From Sideroxydans lithotrophicus (GTDB taxonomy: Bacteria; Pseudomonadota; Gammaproteobacteria; Burkholderiales; Gallionellaceae), in the NCBI GenBank assembly GCA_020723185.1, contig DYJI01000003.1:62001-126000 (forward strand): 64,000 nt of DNA, written 5' to 3'. Shown one piece after another: positions 18,152 to 26,620 of this stretch. Each line of letters opens with the position of its first letter. Position 1 is the stretch's first letter. The position numbers and the translations under genes are program-made. A model generated the notes under the pieces. The model was not told the DNA's origin, ran no database searches, and saw only the letters and a list, made by a program, of their open reading frames with translations.

Positions 18152-18457
18152 TCAGAATCCAAACGTTCTGCCAGCCCCGCTGCTTATCAGGTCGGACAAT
18201 TTGGCGTACAGCTCGTCGCCGTCGCGCTGGCTGGCCCAGCGCCCGTTCTGCCAGCCGAAATGGAAACCGCCCGAACGGGCAGCCAGCCATATCTCGCGAT
18301 TGGGGACGTGACGGTTGATGATGACCTTGCTGCCGTCGTCGAACTCGATCTCCATCACCATGCCGTTGCTGTCATAGTCGATGTCGGTCGCGTCCAGCGC
18401 GTGCTCGATGCGCTGGAAGACCTGGTCGGCCAGGGTGTTGAATTCGCTCTCTGTCAT
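18152..18457 (-). CDS. cyaY: Frataxin-like iron-sulfur cluster assembly protein
   Basis: The 101-residue protein matches bacterial frataxin: an acidic first helix (HALDATDIDYDSN), the strand EIEFDDGSKVIIN and the signature REIWLAARSGGFHF. CyaY modulates IscS-dependent Fe-S assembly and binds iron. A GGAGGG ribosome site lies just upstream. The start is 14 bp after the end of the frataxin-retropepsin fusion gene, so the two are probably co-transcribed. This is unusual, because cyaY is normally single and often near lysA/lptM. Confidence 0.93.
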   Translation of the reverse strand: MTESEFNTLADQVFQRIEHALDATDIDYDSNGMVMEIEFDDGSKVIINRHVPNREIWLAARSGGFHFGWQNGRWASQRDGDELYAKLSDLISSGAGRTFGF

Positions 18458-18471
18458 GATCCCTCCGTTAT

Positions 18472-19767
18472 TCAGTTGCGTCCGATCAGCAGGGTGTCCC
18501 CATCCTGGCCGACACGGAAGTTGCGCAGCACGTTCGCGCCGAGCAGATTGGTGTCCATGTTCGGCATCACTGCCACCGTGATGTTCTTCAGTGTGAAGTT
18601 GCCCAGCGTCATCTGCGGGACCAGCGCGATGCAGCCTGTCGTGCTGCCGTTGGCGGTCTGCACCTGGATATCCTTGCAGTTGCGCACGTCGGCTTCGCGC
18701 GCGATCTCGCTGGTGATGGAGGTCACCGAAGCGCCGGTATCCAGCATGAAGGTGACCGGCACGCCCGCGATGCTGCCGGGCAGGTAGAAGTGTCCATTGC
18801 CATGCCGTTTGACAGTCATGCTGCCGTCGCCGCTGAATGATGGCGCGGGCGGCGGTGCGGCGGGTACGAAGCTGGAGATCAGCGCGCGGAAATCCTCCGG
18901 CCCGGCACCGGAGGATTGCATGGCGATTCGCACCGGTGTGTCGTGCGGCACCGACAGTGGTTCGCTGAACTTCAGCATGCGTCCATCGGAGAACCCGCTT
19001 CGTGCATCACACCAGCGTGTGCCGGCGGCGAACATCAGGTCGTATTGCCCCGGCGGTATGCGCACGCTGGCCTGCTGCCGCGCATGCACCATCACCGAAA
19101 TGGAAGGGATGAGGGTGTGCGGGGCAGTCAGTATCAGTAGCAGCGGGTGGGCGTGCTCGTTGTTCAGGGTGAGTTCGGTACCGCCGGGTCGCAGGCCGCT
19201 CTCGGCAAAGACCGTCGTGCTGCCATTGTCCGGGAAACGGCTTTCGCAGCGGCGTCCACTATCTGCGACTGATGCAGATCCAGTCTGGATCGCGGCAGGT
19301 TCCCCTGTGCGCCTGGGCTGGCCTGGCTGCTGTGTCAGCAAGTAAGCCACAGCAGCCAGCAAGACAATGATCGCCGTGTTGCGAAGTCCGTGCCCGCCGG
19401 ACGGGACATGCTGGATGATGACGGGCGATCGCGTGGTGACTTCGGGCTGTGGTACACGCGAATTGCGCGGGTCGCTGGCGATGGTCTGCTCCAGCAACTC
19501 GCCGAGTCGGTCGAGCAATTCGCCATGTTGTGGCGAGTGCCAACCGGACCCCTGTGGCAGGAACTCGCTGCCGCCCGCCGCAGCCGCCAGCCACACGCGC
19601 CCGGATTGTCGATCAAGGTTGATCAGGATGCGCTGGCCGTCGGCAAACACAAGTTTCAGCGTCGTCGCATCCTGTTGCAGGCGGATGTCCACGCCGCGTG
19701 CCGTCACCATCTGCCGGATGCGGGCAAACAAGGCGTCTCCCGCAGCGTCGCTGGCGCTTTCCGTCAT
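18472..19767 (-). CDS. Frataxin-like domain / membrane helix / retropepsin-like protease fusion
   Basis: Three parts are visible in this 431-residue protein. Residues 5-96 align with the CyaY encoded next door: GQRILINLDRQSGRVWLAA corresponds to GSKVIINRHVPNREIWLAA, and both start MTES, but the acidic first helix is largely lost. Residues about 129-146 (NTAIIVLLAAVAYLL) form one membrane helix. After a beta-rich middle region (about 185-290), residues 325-431 are a retropepsin-like (clan AA) domain with the catalytic motif LDTGAS (Asp343) and NLLGANVL. The expected topology is a cytoplasmic frataxin-like domain and a periplasmic protease. The ATG at 19767 was chosen because the frataxin-like homology starts there. 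I know of no described protein with this architecture. Confidence 0.85.
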   Translation of the reverse strand: MTESASDAAGDALFARIRQMVTARGVDIRLQQDATTLKLVFADGQRILINLDRQSGRVWLAAAAGGSEFLPQGSGWHSPQHGELLDRLGELLEQTIASDPRNSRVPQPEVTTRSPVIIQHVPSGGHGLRNTAIIVLLAAVAYLLTQQPGQPRRTGEPAAIQTGSASVADSGRRCESRFPDNGSTTVFAESGLRPGGTELTLNNEHAHPLLLILTAPHTLIPSISVMVHARQQASVRIPPGQYDLMFAAGTRWCDARSGFSDGRMLKFSEPLSVPHDTPVRIAMQSSGAGPEDFRALISSFVPAAPPPAPSFSGDGSMTVKRHGNGHFYLPGSIAGVPVTFMLDTGASVTSITSEIAREADVRNCKDIQVQTANGSTTGCIALVPQMTLGNFTLKNITVAVMPNMDTNLLGANVLRNFRVGQDGDTLLIGRN

Positions 19768-19804
19768 ATAATCCGCTCGTTTCGAATTAAGGAAGAAGAT
19801 ACAG

Positions 19805-19948
19805 ATGCGTACAGTGTGCATTATGTTGCTGTTACTTGTCGGCTTGCAAGGATGCGGACGCAAAGGACCGCTTTATCTGCCGCCGGCGCAATCCCAATTC
19901 TCGGCCGTCCCCCATCAATCCCAATCTTTAGAACTTCAACATGAGTGA
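19805..19948 (+). CDS. lptM: LptM/YifL-like small lipoprotein
   Basis: A 47-residue frame: a signal peptide with the lipobox LQGC (Cys17) followed by GRKGPLYLPP, the conserved signature of LptM/YifL lipoproteins, which assist assembly of the LptD-LptE LPS translocon. It overlaps the lysA start by 8 bp, the standard lptM-lysA arrangement. A TATAAT box (19767-19772) lies about 33 bp upstream, overlapping the start codon of the divergent fusion gene. Confidence 0.85.
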   Translation: MRTVCIMLLLLVGLQGCGRKGPLYLPPAQSQFSAVPHQSQSLELQHE

Positions 19949-21188
19949 ATATTTCAACTATCGCGACGACACGCTCCATGCCGAGCAAGTGTCGCTGACC
20001 GACATCGCGCAACATTTCGGTACGCCATGCTATGTCTATTCGCGTGCTGCCTTGACCGATGCCTACCATCAGTTCGCCGATGCGCTCAAAGGACGCGAGC
20101 ATCTGATCTGTTACGCGGTGAAGGCCAACCCGAATCTGGCGATCCTCAATGTTTTTGCAAAACTGGGCGCGGGCTTCGATATCGTTTCCGGCGGTGAATT
20201 GCAGCGCGTGCTGGCCGCGGGCGGTGCGGCCGACAAGGTGGTGTTCTCCGGTGTCGGAAAAAGCGAAGCCGAGATGCGTCTGGCGCTGTCGGCGGGCATC
20301 CGTTGCTTCAATGTCGAGTCGGCTCCGGAATTGGAAAGGCTGAACGAAGTGGCGGGCAGCATGGGCAAGGTCGCGCCGATCAGCCTGCGCGTGAATCCGG
20401 ATGTCGATGCCAAGACGCATCCCTATATCTCCACCGGTCTCAAGCAGAACAAGTTCGGTGTCGCTTACACGGAGGCGCTGGCACTCTATCGCAAGGCGGC
20501 AGCGATGCCGCATCTGCGTGTGACCGGGATAGACTGCCACATCGGCTCGCAGCTCACCGAAGTCAGCCCGTTCATCGCGGCGGCCGAGAAGGTGCTGGCG
20601 CTGGTGGATAGCTTGAAAGCAGAAGGCATCACGCTGGAACACATCGACCTCGGTGGCGGGCTGGGGATCCGTTACGACGACGAGACCCCCCCCGCCATTG
20701 CCGAGTATGCGCAAGCCTTGTTGCAGGCTTTGCATGGACGGGCGGAAGCACTGATCGTGGAGCCGGGCAGGGTTTTGGTGGGCAATGCCGGTATCCTGCT
20801 GACGCGTATCGAATATCTGAAGCACGGCGAAGAGAAGAACTTCGCCATCGTCGATGCGGCGATGAACGACTTGATGCGCCCTGCGCTCTACGATGCCTTC
20901 CATGCGATCCGTCCGGTGAAGAAAAGCGTGGCGCCGGAGCTCGTCTACGAAGTGGTCGGTCCTGTCTGCGAGACGGGTGATTTCATCGGGCATGGCCGTG
21001 AAATGGCCGTGGCGGCGGGCGATGTGCTGGCGGTCATGTCGGCAGGTGCGTATGGCATGAGCATGAGTTCCAACTACAACACGCGACCGCGCGCGGCAGA
21101 AGTGATGGTCGATGGCGAGCGCGTGCATCTTGTTCGTGAGCGTGAAAAAGTGGATCGGCTGTACGCATCCGAAAAGATCTTCGATTGA
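19941..21188 (+). CDS. lysA: Diaminopimelate decarboxylase
   Basis: PLP enzyme making lysine from meso-diaminopimelate. The PLP lysine lies in CYAVKANPN; HIGSQ, GGGLGI, EPGR and the late GPVCETGDF and YNTRPR motifs confirm it. 415 aa, normal length. Confidence 0.95.
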   Translation: MSEYFNYRDDTLHAEQVSLTDIAQHFGTPCYVYSRAALTDAYHQFADALKGREHLICYAVKANPNLAILNVFAKLGAGFDIVSGGELQRVLAAGGAADKVVFSGVGKSEAEMRLALSAGIRCFNVESAPELERLNEVAGSMGKVAPISLRVNPDVDAKTHPYISTGLKQNKFGVAYTEALALYRKAAAMPHLRVTGIDCHIGSQLTEVSPFIAAAEKVLALVDSLKAEGITLEHIDLGGGLGIRYDDETPPAIAEYAQALLQALHGRAEALIVEPGRVLVGNAGILLTRIEYLKHGEEKNFAIVDAAMNDLMRPALYDAFHAIRPVKKSVAPELVYEVVGPVCETGDFIGHGREMAVAAGDVLAVMSAGAYGMSMSSNYNTRPRAAEVMVDGERVHLVREREKVDRLYASEKIFD

Positions 21189-21216
21189 TTTTTTTGCACA
21201 TAAGTGCACAAATCTA

Positions 21217-21246
21217 TTGCGTAAAAAAAATATTCGCGCATAGAAT
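21217..21246 (+). promoter_or_regulatory. Putative promoter of histone H1-like gene
   Basis: TTGCGT (21217-21222) and TAGAAT (21241-21246) with an 18-bp, A-rich spacer. The leader would be about 110 nt. Just upstream, TGCAC-ATAA-GTGCA (21195-21208) is a short inverted repeat that could be an operator. Confidence 0.45.
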
Positions 21247-21361
21247 GCAATCACCGTGCGTATTGGGAGGTTTCTTCAGGTTGAAAGCGCATCGGGAGTG
21301 CAGTGGTAGCACGTAAGAAATTGCACCAATCTAGTCCATCAAACTTTAATAAGGAATGAAA

Positions 21362-21739
21362 ATGGCAACTGCAAAATCCAAAGCGAAAAGTCCCGCAACC
21401 AAGAAAGTGGCAGCAAAGAAACCTGCAGCAAAGAAAGCTGTTGCCGCAAAGAAACCTGCTGTTAAAAAAGTCGCCGCCAAGAAGCCGGTAGCGAAGAAGG
21501 CAGTTGCCAAGAAGCCCGCAGTCAAGAAAGTCGCTGCCAAGAAGCCGGTAGCGAAGAAGGCAGTTGCCAAGAAGCCCGCAGTCAAGAAAGTCGCTGCCAA
21601 GAAGCCGGTAGCGAAGAAGGCAGTTGCCAAGAAGCCCGCAGTCAAGAAAGCCGCCGCCAAGAAGCCGGTAGCGAAAAAAGCTGTGGCCAAGAAGCCTGCA
21701 GTCAAGAAAGTGGCAGGAAAAGGCATTCTCGGCGCCTGA
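21362..21739 (+). CDS. Histone H1-like lysine/alanine-rich DNA-binding protein
   Basis: A 125-residue protein made almost only of K, A, P and V in [14 protein letters not shown]-type repeats, resembling the eukaryotic H1 tail and bacterial Hc1/BpH1/AlgR3-tail proteins that bind and compact DNA. The ATG at 21362 is seven bases after AAGGA; the ATG at 21356 is too close to that site. The repeats are mirrored by 60-bp tandem DNA repeats, so length probably varies between strains. Confidence 0.85.
   Translation: MATAKSKAKSPATKKVAAKKPAAKKAVAAKKPAVKKVAAKKPVAKKAVAKKPAVKKVAAKKPVAKKAVAKKPAVKKVAAKKPVAKKAVAKKPAVKKAAAKKPVAKKAVAKKPAVKKVAGKGILGA
21481..21718 (+). repeat. 60-bp tandem repeat inside H1-like gene
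   Basis: The 60-bp units 21481-21540 and 21541-21600 are identical. 21601-21660 differs by two bases, and 21661-21718 is a diverged, incomplete fourth copy. Each unit encodes 20 residues, so changes in copy number keep the frame. Confidence 0.95.
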
Positions 21740-21766
21740 GCTTGGTAGATTGGGGCGGGCGCCGAG
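21728..21766 (+). terminator. Hairpin at the end of the H1-like gene
   Basis: CTCGGCGCC (21728-21736, overlapping the last codons) pairs with GGCGCCGAG (21758-21766) across a 21-base loop and is followed by TTGTTG. The large loop and weak T-tract make this only a possible terminator. Confidence 0.35.
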
Positions 21767-21936
21767 TTGTTGCGTTTCGCCCTTTCTACCTTCCCTGTTT
21801 CAACGGTTGTCGTTGATATTCACGCGAACCATTCGCGTTCGCTCCCTTTTTGATTACCCTTGCTAAACGGAAATGCAGAGTGTGCTGCCGGGCGTGCAGC
21901 TGCATCGTCGCGGCTGTCTGATGCTGTGCGATCTGG

Positions 21937-23388
21937 TCAGATCAGGAAGATGGTCGCCAGTCCAAGGAAGATGAAGAAGCCGCCACTGTCTGTGATGGCA
22001 GTGAGCAGGACGCTGGCCCCGATAGCCGGGTCGCGACCTAGCCGCTGCATCATAAGCGGTATGCCGATGCCGACCAGTGCGCCCAAGGTGAGGTTGAGCA
22101 TCATGGCTGCAGTCATCACTACTCCGAGCGGTATGCTGTGGTACAGGAAGTATGCGAACAAGCCAGCAAAGCCTCCCCACACCAGACCATTCAGTCCGCT
22201 GATCGCCAGTTCTTTCAGCATCAGGCGTCTTGCATTGCCCTGATTGATCTGTCCCAGCGCGAGCGAGCGGATGATGATGGTCGTCGTCTGGTTGGCAGAG
22301 TTGCCCGCGATGCCGGCAACGATAGGCATCAAGGTGGCGAGGGCGACCATCTGTGCTATGGTCTGCTCGAACTCGCCGATCACGCGCGAGGCGAAGAAGG
22401 CGGTCACCAGGTTCAATGCCAGCCAAGCCCAGCGGTTCTGGGCGGATTTCCATACCGAAGCGAAGATGTCTTCCTCTTCGAGCAGACCGGCCTGGTTCAG
22501 CAGTTCCGTATCCGATTCCTCGCGGATGTAATCGAGCACCACGTTCACGGTCACGCGGCCGAACAGTTTTCCGTCCTCATCCACGACCGGAGCCGACACC
22601 AGATCGTAGCGCTCGAACGCCTGCGCCGCATGTTCCGCTTTTTCATCCGGGTGCAGCTGGATGACGTCGGTGATCATCAATGCCCCGACTTCGGTCTCGG
22701 GTTCGTTGACCACGATCAGATTGATCGGCAGCACGCCCACGAGCCGTTCTTCACGGTCGACCACGAATACCTGGTCGGTATGGTCGGGCAGTTCGTCGAA
22801 TCGGCGCAAGTAACGGGAGACCGTCTCCAGCGTGACATCCTGGCGCACATGCACCATGTTGAAGTCCATCAGAGCACCGACCGAATCCTCCGGGTAGGAC
22901 ATCGCGGCACGCAGTTGTTCGCGCTCTTCGATCGGCAGCGCCTTGAACACATCGCGGATCACATGCTGCGGCAAGTCGGGTGCCAGGTCGGCGATCTCGT
23001 CGGTGTCGAGTTGCTCGGCCGCTTCGCGCAGTTCGTCGCGGCTCATGTTGGCGATCAGCGACTCGCGGACCGCATCGGAGACCTCGATCAGGATCTCGCC
23101 GTCGCGGTCGGCCTTGACCAGGTTCCATACCAGCAAACGGTGCTCGATAGGTAGCGCCTCCAGGATGTAGGCGATGTCGGCGGGATGCAACTCTTCCAGT
23201 TTGTCGCTCAGTTCGGCCAGATGCCTTTTGTGCAGCATCTTGTCCAGCAACTCGTGGCGCTCGTCGCGCGGCAGCGCCTGGTTGTGGACCACGGTTTCCA
23301 CCAGTGCCTGTTTCTCGAGCAGATGCTGGACCTGGTGCAGATGTTCCTGCACGTTGTCGGTGTAGTGGTGTTCGTGGTTCTCGGTCAT
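21937..23388 (-). CDS. mgtE: Magnesium transporter MgtE
   Basis: A 483-residue protein with the MgtE N-domain (LLDKMLHKRHLAELSDKL, ELHPADIAYILEALP), paired CBS domains (about 140-265) and five C-terminal membrane helices with the family motifs AGIAGNSANQTTTI and MLNLTLGALVGIGIP. It is a Mg2+-gated channel in the inner membrane. No Mg riboswitch is visible in the 51 bp before it. Confidence 0.93.
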   Translation of the reverse strand: MTENHEHHYTDNVQEHLHQVQHLLEKQALVETVVHNQALPRDERHELLDKMLHKRHLAELSDKLEELHPADIAYILEALPIEHRLLVWNLVKADRDGEILIEVSDAVRESLIANMSRDELREAAEQLDTDEIADLAPDLPQHVIRDVFKALPIEEREQLRAAMSYPEDSVGALMDFNMVHVRQDVTLETVSRYLRRFDELPDHTDQVFVVDREERLVGVLPINLIVVNEPETEVGALMITDVIQLHPDEKAEHAAQAFERYDLVSAPVVDEDGKLFGRVTVNVVLDYIREESDTELLNQAGLLEEEDIFASVWKSAQNRWAWLALNLVTAFFASRVIGEFEQTIAQMVALATLMPIVAGIAGNSANQTTTIIIRSLALGQINQGNARRLMLKELAISGLNGLVWGGFAGLFAYFLYHSIPLGVVMTAAMMLNLTLGALVGIGIPLMMQRLGRDPAIGASVLLTAITDSGGFFIFLGLATIFLI

Positions 23389-23439
23389 GGCGCACCTCGA
23401 AAAATTGCGCGCTATTGTAAGGAAATTAATCCCGCGGCG

Positions 23440-24135
23440 TCAGGGAATATCGGCATCCGGCATGCGTTCGAGGATGATCAGCGTCTTGCGCAGCATGCCG
23501 CGCGCCTGACGGTGGCGGTCGTAGTAGCGCGGGTTGGGCACCATGGCTGCCAGTCGAGCCGCCTGCTCGGCGGAGAGCTTTGCCGCGCTGACGCCGAAAT
23601 AGTGACGAGCCGCGGCCTCGGCACCGAACACGCCATTCCCCCACTCGATCACGTTCAGATATATCTCGAAGATTCGCTGCTTGTCCATCACCGCCTCCAG
23701 CATCAGCGTGATGATGGTCTCTTCTGCCTTGCGCCATGGCGTGCGTTTGGTGGACAGGAACAGGTTCTTTGCCAGTTGCTGGCTGATGGTGGAGCCGCCG
23801 GCGACGATCTTGCCTTTTTTTAGGTTCTTTTCGTATGCCTTCTGGATGCCTTCCCAGTCGAACCCTTCATGGTCGACGAACTTCGCATCCTCGGCGGCGA
23901 TGAGTGCACGTTTCAGATTGGCGGAGATGTTCTTGTAGGGCACCCATTTATGCTTGAGCCTGGCCTTCGGATTCTGGTCCTGCATCACTTCCAGCCGGTC
24001 GGTCATGAACGCGCTGGTCGATGGGTCGAACTTGACCCACCAGCAGATATGGGCGAACAGCCACAGTTGGTACAGCACGAATATCAGGAACAGCGCCAGC
24101 AGGAAGCGCCAGAGAAGGCTGCGTACGGGTTTCAC
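23440..24135 (-). CDS. mtgA: Monofunctional biosynthetic peptidoglycan transglycosylase
   Basis: A GT51 enzyme polymerising lipid II: one N-terminal membrane helix (LLWRFLLALFLIFVLYQLW), then EDAKFVDHEGFDWEG and GGSTISQQLAKNLFLS. 231 aa. It overlaps aroE by 4 bp, a common betaproteobacterial pair. Confidence 0.93.
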   Translation of the reverse strand: MKPVRSLLWRFLLALFLIFVLYQLWLFAHICWWVKFDPSTSAFMTDRLEVMQDQNPKARLKHKWVPYKNISANLKRALIAAEDAKFVDHEGFDWEGIQKAYEKNLKKGKIVAGGSTISQQLAKNLFLSTKRTPWRKAEETIITLMLEAVMDKQRIFEIYLNVIEWGNGVFGAEAAARHYFGVSAAKLSAEQAARLAAMVPNPRYYDRHRQARGMLRKTLIILERMPDADIP

Positions 24136-24932
24136 TTGCGCAGGGCGGCTAGTACGGGGCGAGTGTCCGGGCGCACGCCGCGCCAGATGAAGAACGCTTC
24201 GGCTGCCTGTTCCACCAGCATGCCGAGACCGTCCGCCACCCTGGCCCCGTGTTCTCTTGCGAATGTCATGAACGGCGTCTCTCGGCCATACATCATGTCG
24301 TAGGCGAGTGCGCCGGGCTTGAATAGCCCCGCTGGCAGAGGCAGTTTCTCATCCTGCAATCCACTGGAGGTGGCATTGATGACCAAGTCGAATCTTCTGC
24401 CTGATAGTTGATCGAAGCTTCTGGCGAACACTGAGCAATCTTCAAAGTCTGAGGCGAGTGCGAGGGCTTTCTCCAAGGTGCGGTTGGCGATGGTCACCCC
24501 GGCACCTGCGTTGAACAAAGGCCAAAGAACCCCGGCTGCGGCACCACCTGCCCCCAGCAACAAAGCATCCTTCCACATCAATTTGAAATCCAGATTCTGC
24601 TCGATGTCGATAAGCAACCCTGCGCCATCGGTATTGGTGCCAAGTATCTTGTCTTCGCGGAACAATAGGGTGTTCACAGCCTTGGCATTGCGGGCGCGCG
24701 CCCCGATCTCGTCACACAGTTCGAAAGCTTCGAATTTGAAAGGTACTGTAACGTTACAGCCTTTGTACCCTTCCTTGCGTAGCCTTGCGATGGTCGCGGC
24801 GAACCCGTCCAGCGGCGCCTCGATAGCCTCATAGCTGATGTCCTGCCCGGTCTGCTCGGCGAACATGCGATGGATCAGCGGTGACTTGCTGTGCGAGATG
24901 GGGTTGCCGATGACGGCGTAACGGTCGGTCAT
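24132..24932 (-). CDS. aroE: Shikimate dehydrogenase
   Basis: NADPH-dependent step of aromatic amino acid synthesis. The substrate motif GNPISHSKSP, the NVTVPFK loop holding the catalytic Lys, the nucleotide loop GAGGAA and the NATSSG motif are all present. 266 aa. Confidence 0.94.
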   Translation of the reverse strand: MTDRYAVIGNPISHSKSPLIHRMFAEQTGQDISYEAIEAPLDGFAATIARLRKEGYKGCNVTVPFKFEAFELCDEIGARARNAKAVNTLLFREDKILGTNTDGAGLLIDIEQNLDFKLMWKDALLLGAGGAAAGVLWPLFNAGAGVTIANRTLEKALALASDFEDCSVFARSFDQLSGRRFDLVINATSSGLQDEKLPLPAGLFKPGALAYDMMYGRETPFMTFAREHGARVADGLGMLVEQAAEAFFIWRGVRPDTRPVLAALRK

Positions 24933-24974
24933 GCGGGTGCGAGAGGCGTCTGAACGGGGACGGATTATAGCCGT

Positions 24975-25718
24975 TTAAGCCGCACGCTTCAGAAGTGTGA
25001 ACGGTATCCCGGTCAGCGCCATCGCCCACACGATGGCTGCGCCCGCCGGCAGGTCGAGCCAGACCGACAGCAGCAATCCCAGTGCGTAGCCGATGATGCC
25101 GATGAAGAAGGCGGTCGATATTCGCCGGTGCTGCAGGCGGTGGGTGGCGAGCGCGGGAATGATGAGGCTGGCGAACACCAGATAGATGCCGACCAGTTGC
25201 ACCGAGGCGGTGATGGCGAGGGCGAACAAAGCATAGAAGCCGAGGTCGCCCAAGCGTCGGCGCAAGCCGTACCAGACCGCCAGCAATAGGGCGCTGAGTG
25301 TGGCGGTGGCGAGCAACTGTGCATCGTTCACCCACAATACCTGTCCGACCAGCAGATCCTGCAGGCGTTCACCGGCATGCACGTCGCGGCTCAGTAACAG
25401 CATGCCCAGACTGGCAGCCAGCACGAAGGTGAGGCCGATGCATGCCTCTTTCACTTCCGGCAGGCGACGTTCTATCCAGGCGAGCAGCGCCGCGCCGCCC
25501 AGCGCACTGCCGGCAGCGATGACTTGCACCAGCAGAGGCTGTCCGGTGAGATCCAGCATTCCGGCTGCGACCACACCCAGCCCGGCGATCTGCGCCACCG
25601 CCAGATCGGCAAAGATCACGCCGCGTTGCAATACCCGCATACCGAACGGGATGTGCGTGGCCAGAACCAGCAGGCCGGCGATGCAAGCGGGCAGCAGGAT
25701 GTCGGGTTCGAGGTTCAT
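24975..25718 (-). CDS. ABC-3 family metal (zinc/manganese) permease
   Basis: A 247-residue membrane protein with about seven hydrophobic segments. FADLAVAQIAGLGVVAAG is the ABC-3 (ZnuB/MntB) family motif. The ATG at 25718 overlaps the end of the substrate-binding protein gene by 4 bp; the much longer open frame upstream is a shadow of that gene. No ATPase gene lies beside it, so the transporter must borrow one or be incomplete. Confidence 0.82.
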   Translation of the reverse strand: MNLEPDILLPACIAGLLVLATHIPFGMRVLQRGVIFADLAVAQIAGLGVVAAGMLDLTGQPLLVQVIAAGSALGGAALLAWIERRLPEVKEACIGLTFVLAASLGMLLLSRDVHAGERLQDLLVGQVLWVNDAQLLATATLSALLLAVWYGLRRRLGDLGFYALFALAITASVQLVGIYLVFASLIIPALATHRLQHRRISTAFFIGIIGYALGLLLSVWLDLPAGAAIVWAMALTGIPFTLLKRAA

Positions 25719-26617
25719 CGCAGTCCTTTCAGCAAGCGCGCGACGGTATCGTCGAACAGCCCGTACAAGTCTTGTGCCGCATCGCTGCCACCCACGGTGT
25801 AGGGCAGTTCTATGGCGTTGATATGTGCGCGCTGCGTGATCCATTGCGAGGGCCGTTCGCTCTGATAGGCGGCGCGCAACACCATGCGGGCGGGTTGCCG
25901 CTGCAAAGTGTCCAGCACCTGTGACAGCCATGACGCGCTGGGCTCCATGCCCGGTTTTGGTTCCAGCACCGCGATCTCTTTCAGTCCTAGCCAGTCTGAC
26001 AAGTAGGGAAACCCCTGGTGCTGCACGACGACGGCGACGCCCTTGAGCGGGTCGGCCTGCTGTTCCCAGCGCGCGAGTGCGGCACGCCATCGCTGTTCAA
26101 AGGTGGTCAGTCGCTGCTGGTAATGCGACTTGTTGGCGGGGTCGCGCTGCATCATCTTTTGCGCGAGCGCATGGGCGATGGGCAGGAAGTTGCGCGCGTC
26201 GGTCTGGATATGCGGGTTGCCCTGTGCGTGCACATCGCCGTCGCCGCGATCCAGACGGGGCGGCACTTCCAGCATGCGCACGGCCGAGGCGGCTTCGAAA
26301 TAGCCCTCGCCGCCGGGCTGTACCTTGGCGTTGCCCGACTCGCGCAGCACCAGCGGCAGCCAGGCCATCTCCAGTTCCGCGCCGGTACACACCACCAGAT
26401 CGGCACGGCGCGCCCTGGCGATCAGGCTGGGGCGCGCCTCGACGCGGTGCGGGTCCTGCAAGGCGCCGGTCGCGGTGTAGATGACGGCGTGTTCACCGGC
26501 CAGTTCTTTTGTGAGCGCCGCCCATTCCGGTTCGCAGGCGAACACGTTGATGGCAGCGTGCGAAAGACTGCTGAGAGAAAGCAAAATGAGTGAGAGGATC
26601 ATCCTATACATGTTCAT
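25715..26617 (-). CDS. ZnuA-like metal ABC transporter substrate-binding protein
   Basis: A 300-residue periplasmic protein with a signal peptide (MILSLILLSLSSLSHA) and cluster A-I features: FACEPEWAALTKEL, the domain-linking region, HAQGNPHIQTDARN with a metal-ligand His, and VVQHQGFPYLSDWLGL. The usual His-rich loop is short and the first ligand region reads GALQDPHRVEARP. It is probably a zinc or related divalent-metal binder. It is coupled to the permease by a 4-bp overlap and follows the porin gene by 3 bp. Confidence 0.82.
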   Translation of the reverse strand: MNMYRMILSLILLSLSSLSHAAINVFACEPEWAALTKELAGEHAVIYTATGALQDPHRVEARPSLIARARRADLVVCTGAELEMAWLPLVLRESGNAKVQPGGEGYFEAASAVRMLEVPPRLDRGDGDVHAQGNPHIQTDARNFLPIAHALAQKMMQRDPANKSHYQQRLTTFEQRWRAALARWEQQADPLKGVAVVVQHQGFPYLSDWLGLKEIAVLEPKPGMEPSASWLSQVLDTLQRQPARMVLRAAYQSERPSQWITQRAHINAIELPYTVGGSDAAQDLYGLFDDTVARLLKGLR

Positions 26618-26620
26618 CTC

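Noticed and set aside
19821-21254. 477-codon reverse-strand frame opposite lysA
   Set aside because: The plus-strand lysA has all PLP-enzyme motifs; the antisense translation has no protein-like composition.
21481-21718. CRISPR-like array from the regular 60-bp repeats
   Set aside because: The repeats are contiguous without spacers and encode the Lys/Ala repeats of the H1-like protein.
23389-23439. Mg-sensing riboswitch before mgtE
   Set aside because: Only 51 bp separate mgtE from mtgA and no M-box or ykkC-like structure can fit or is seen.
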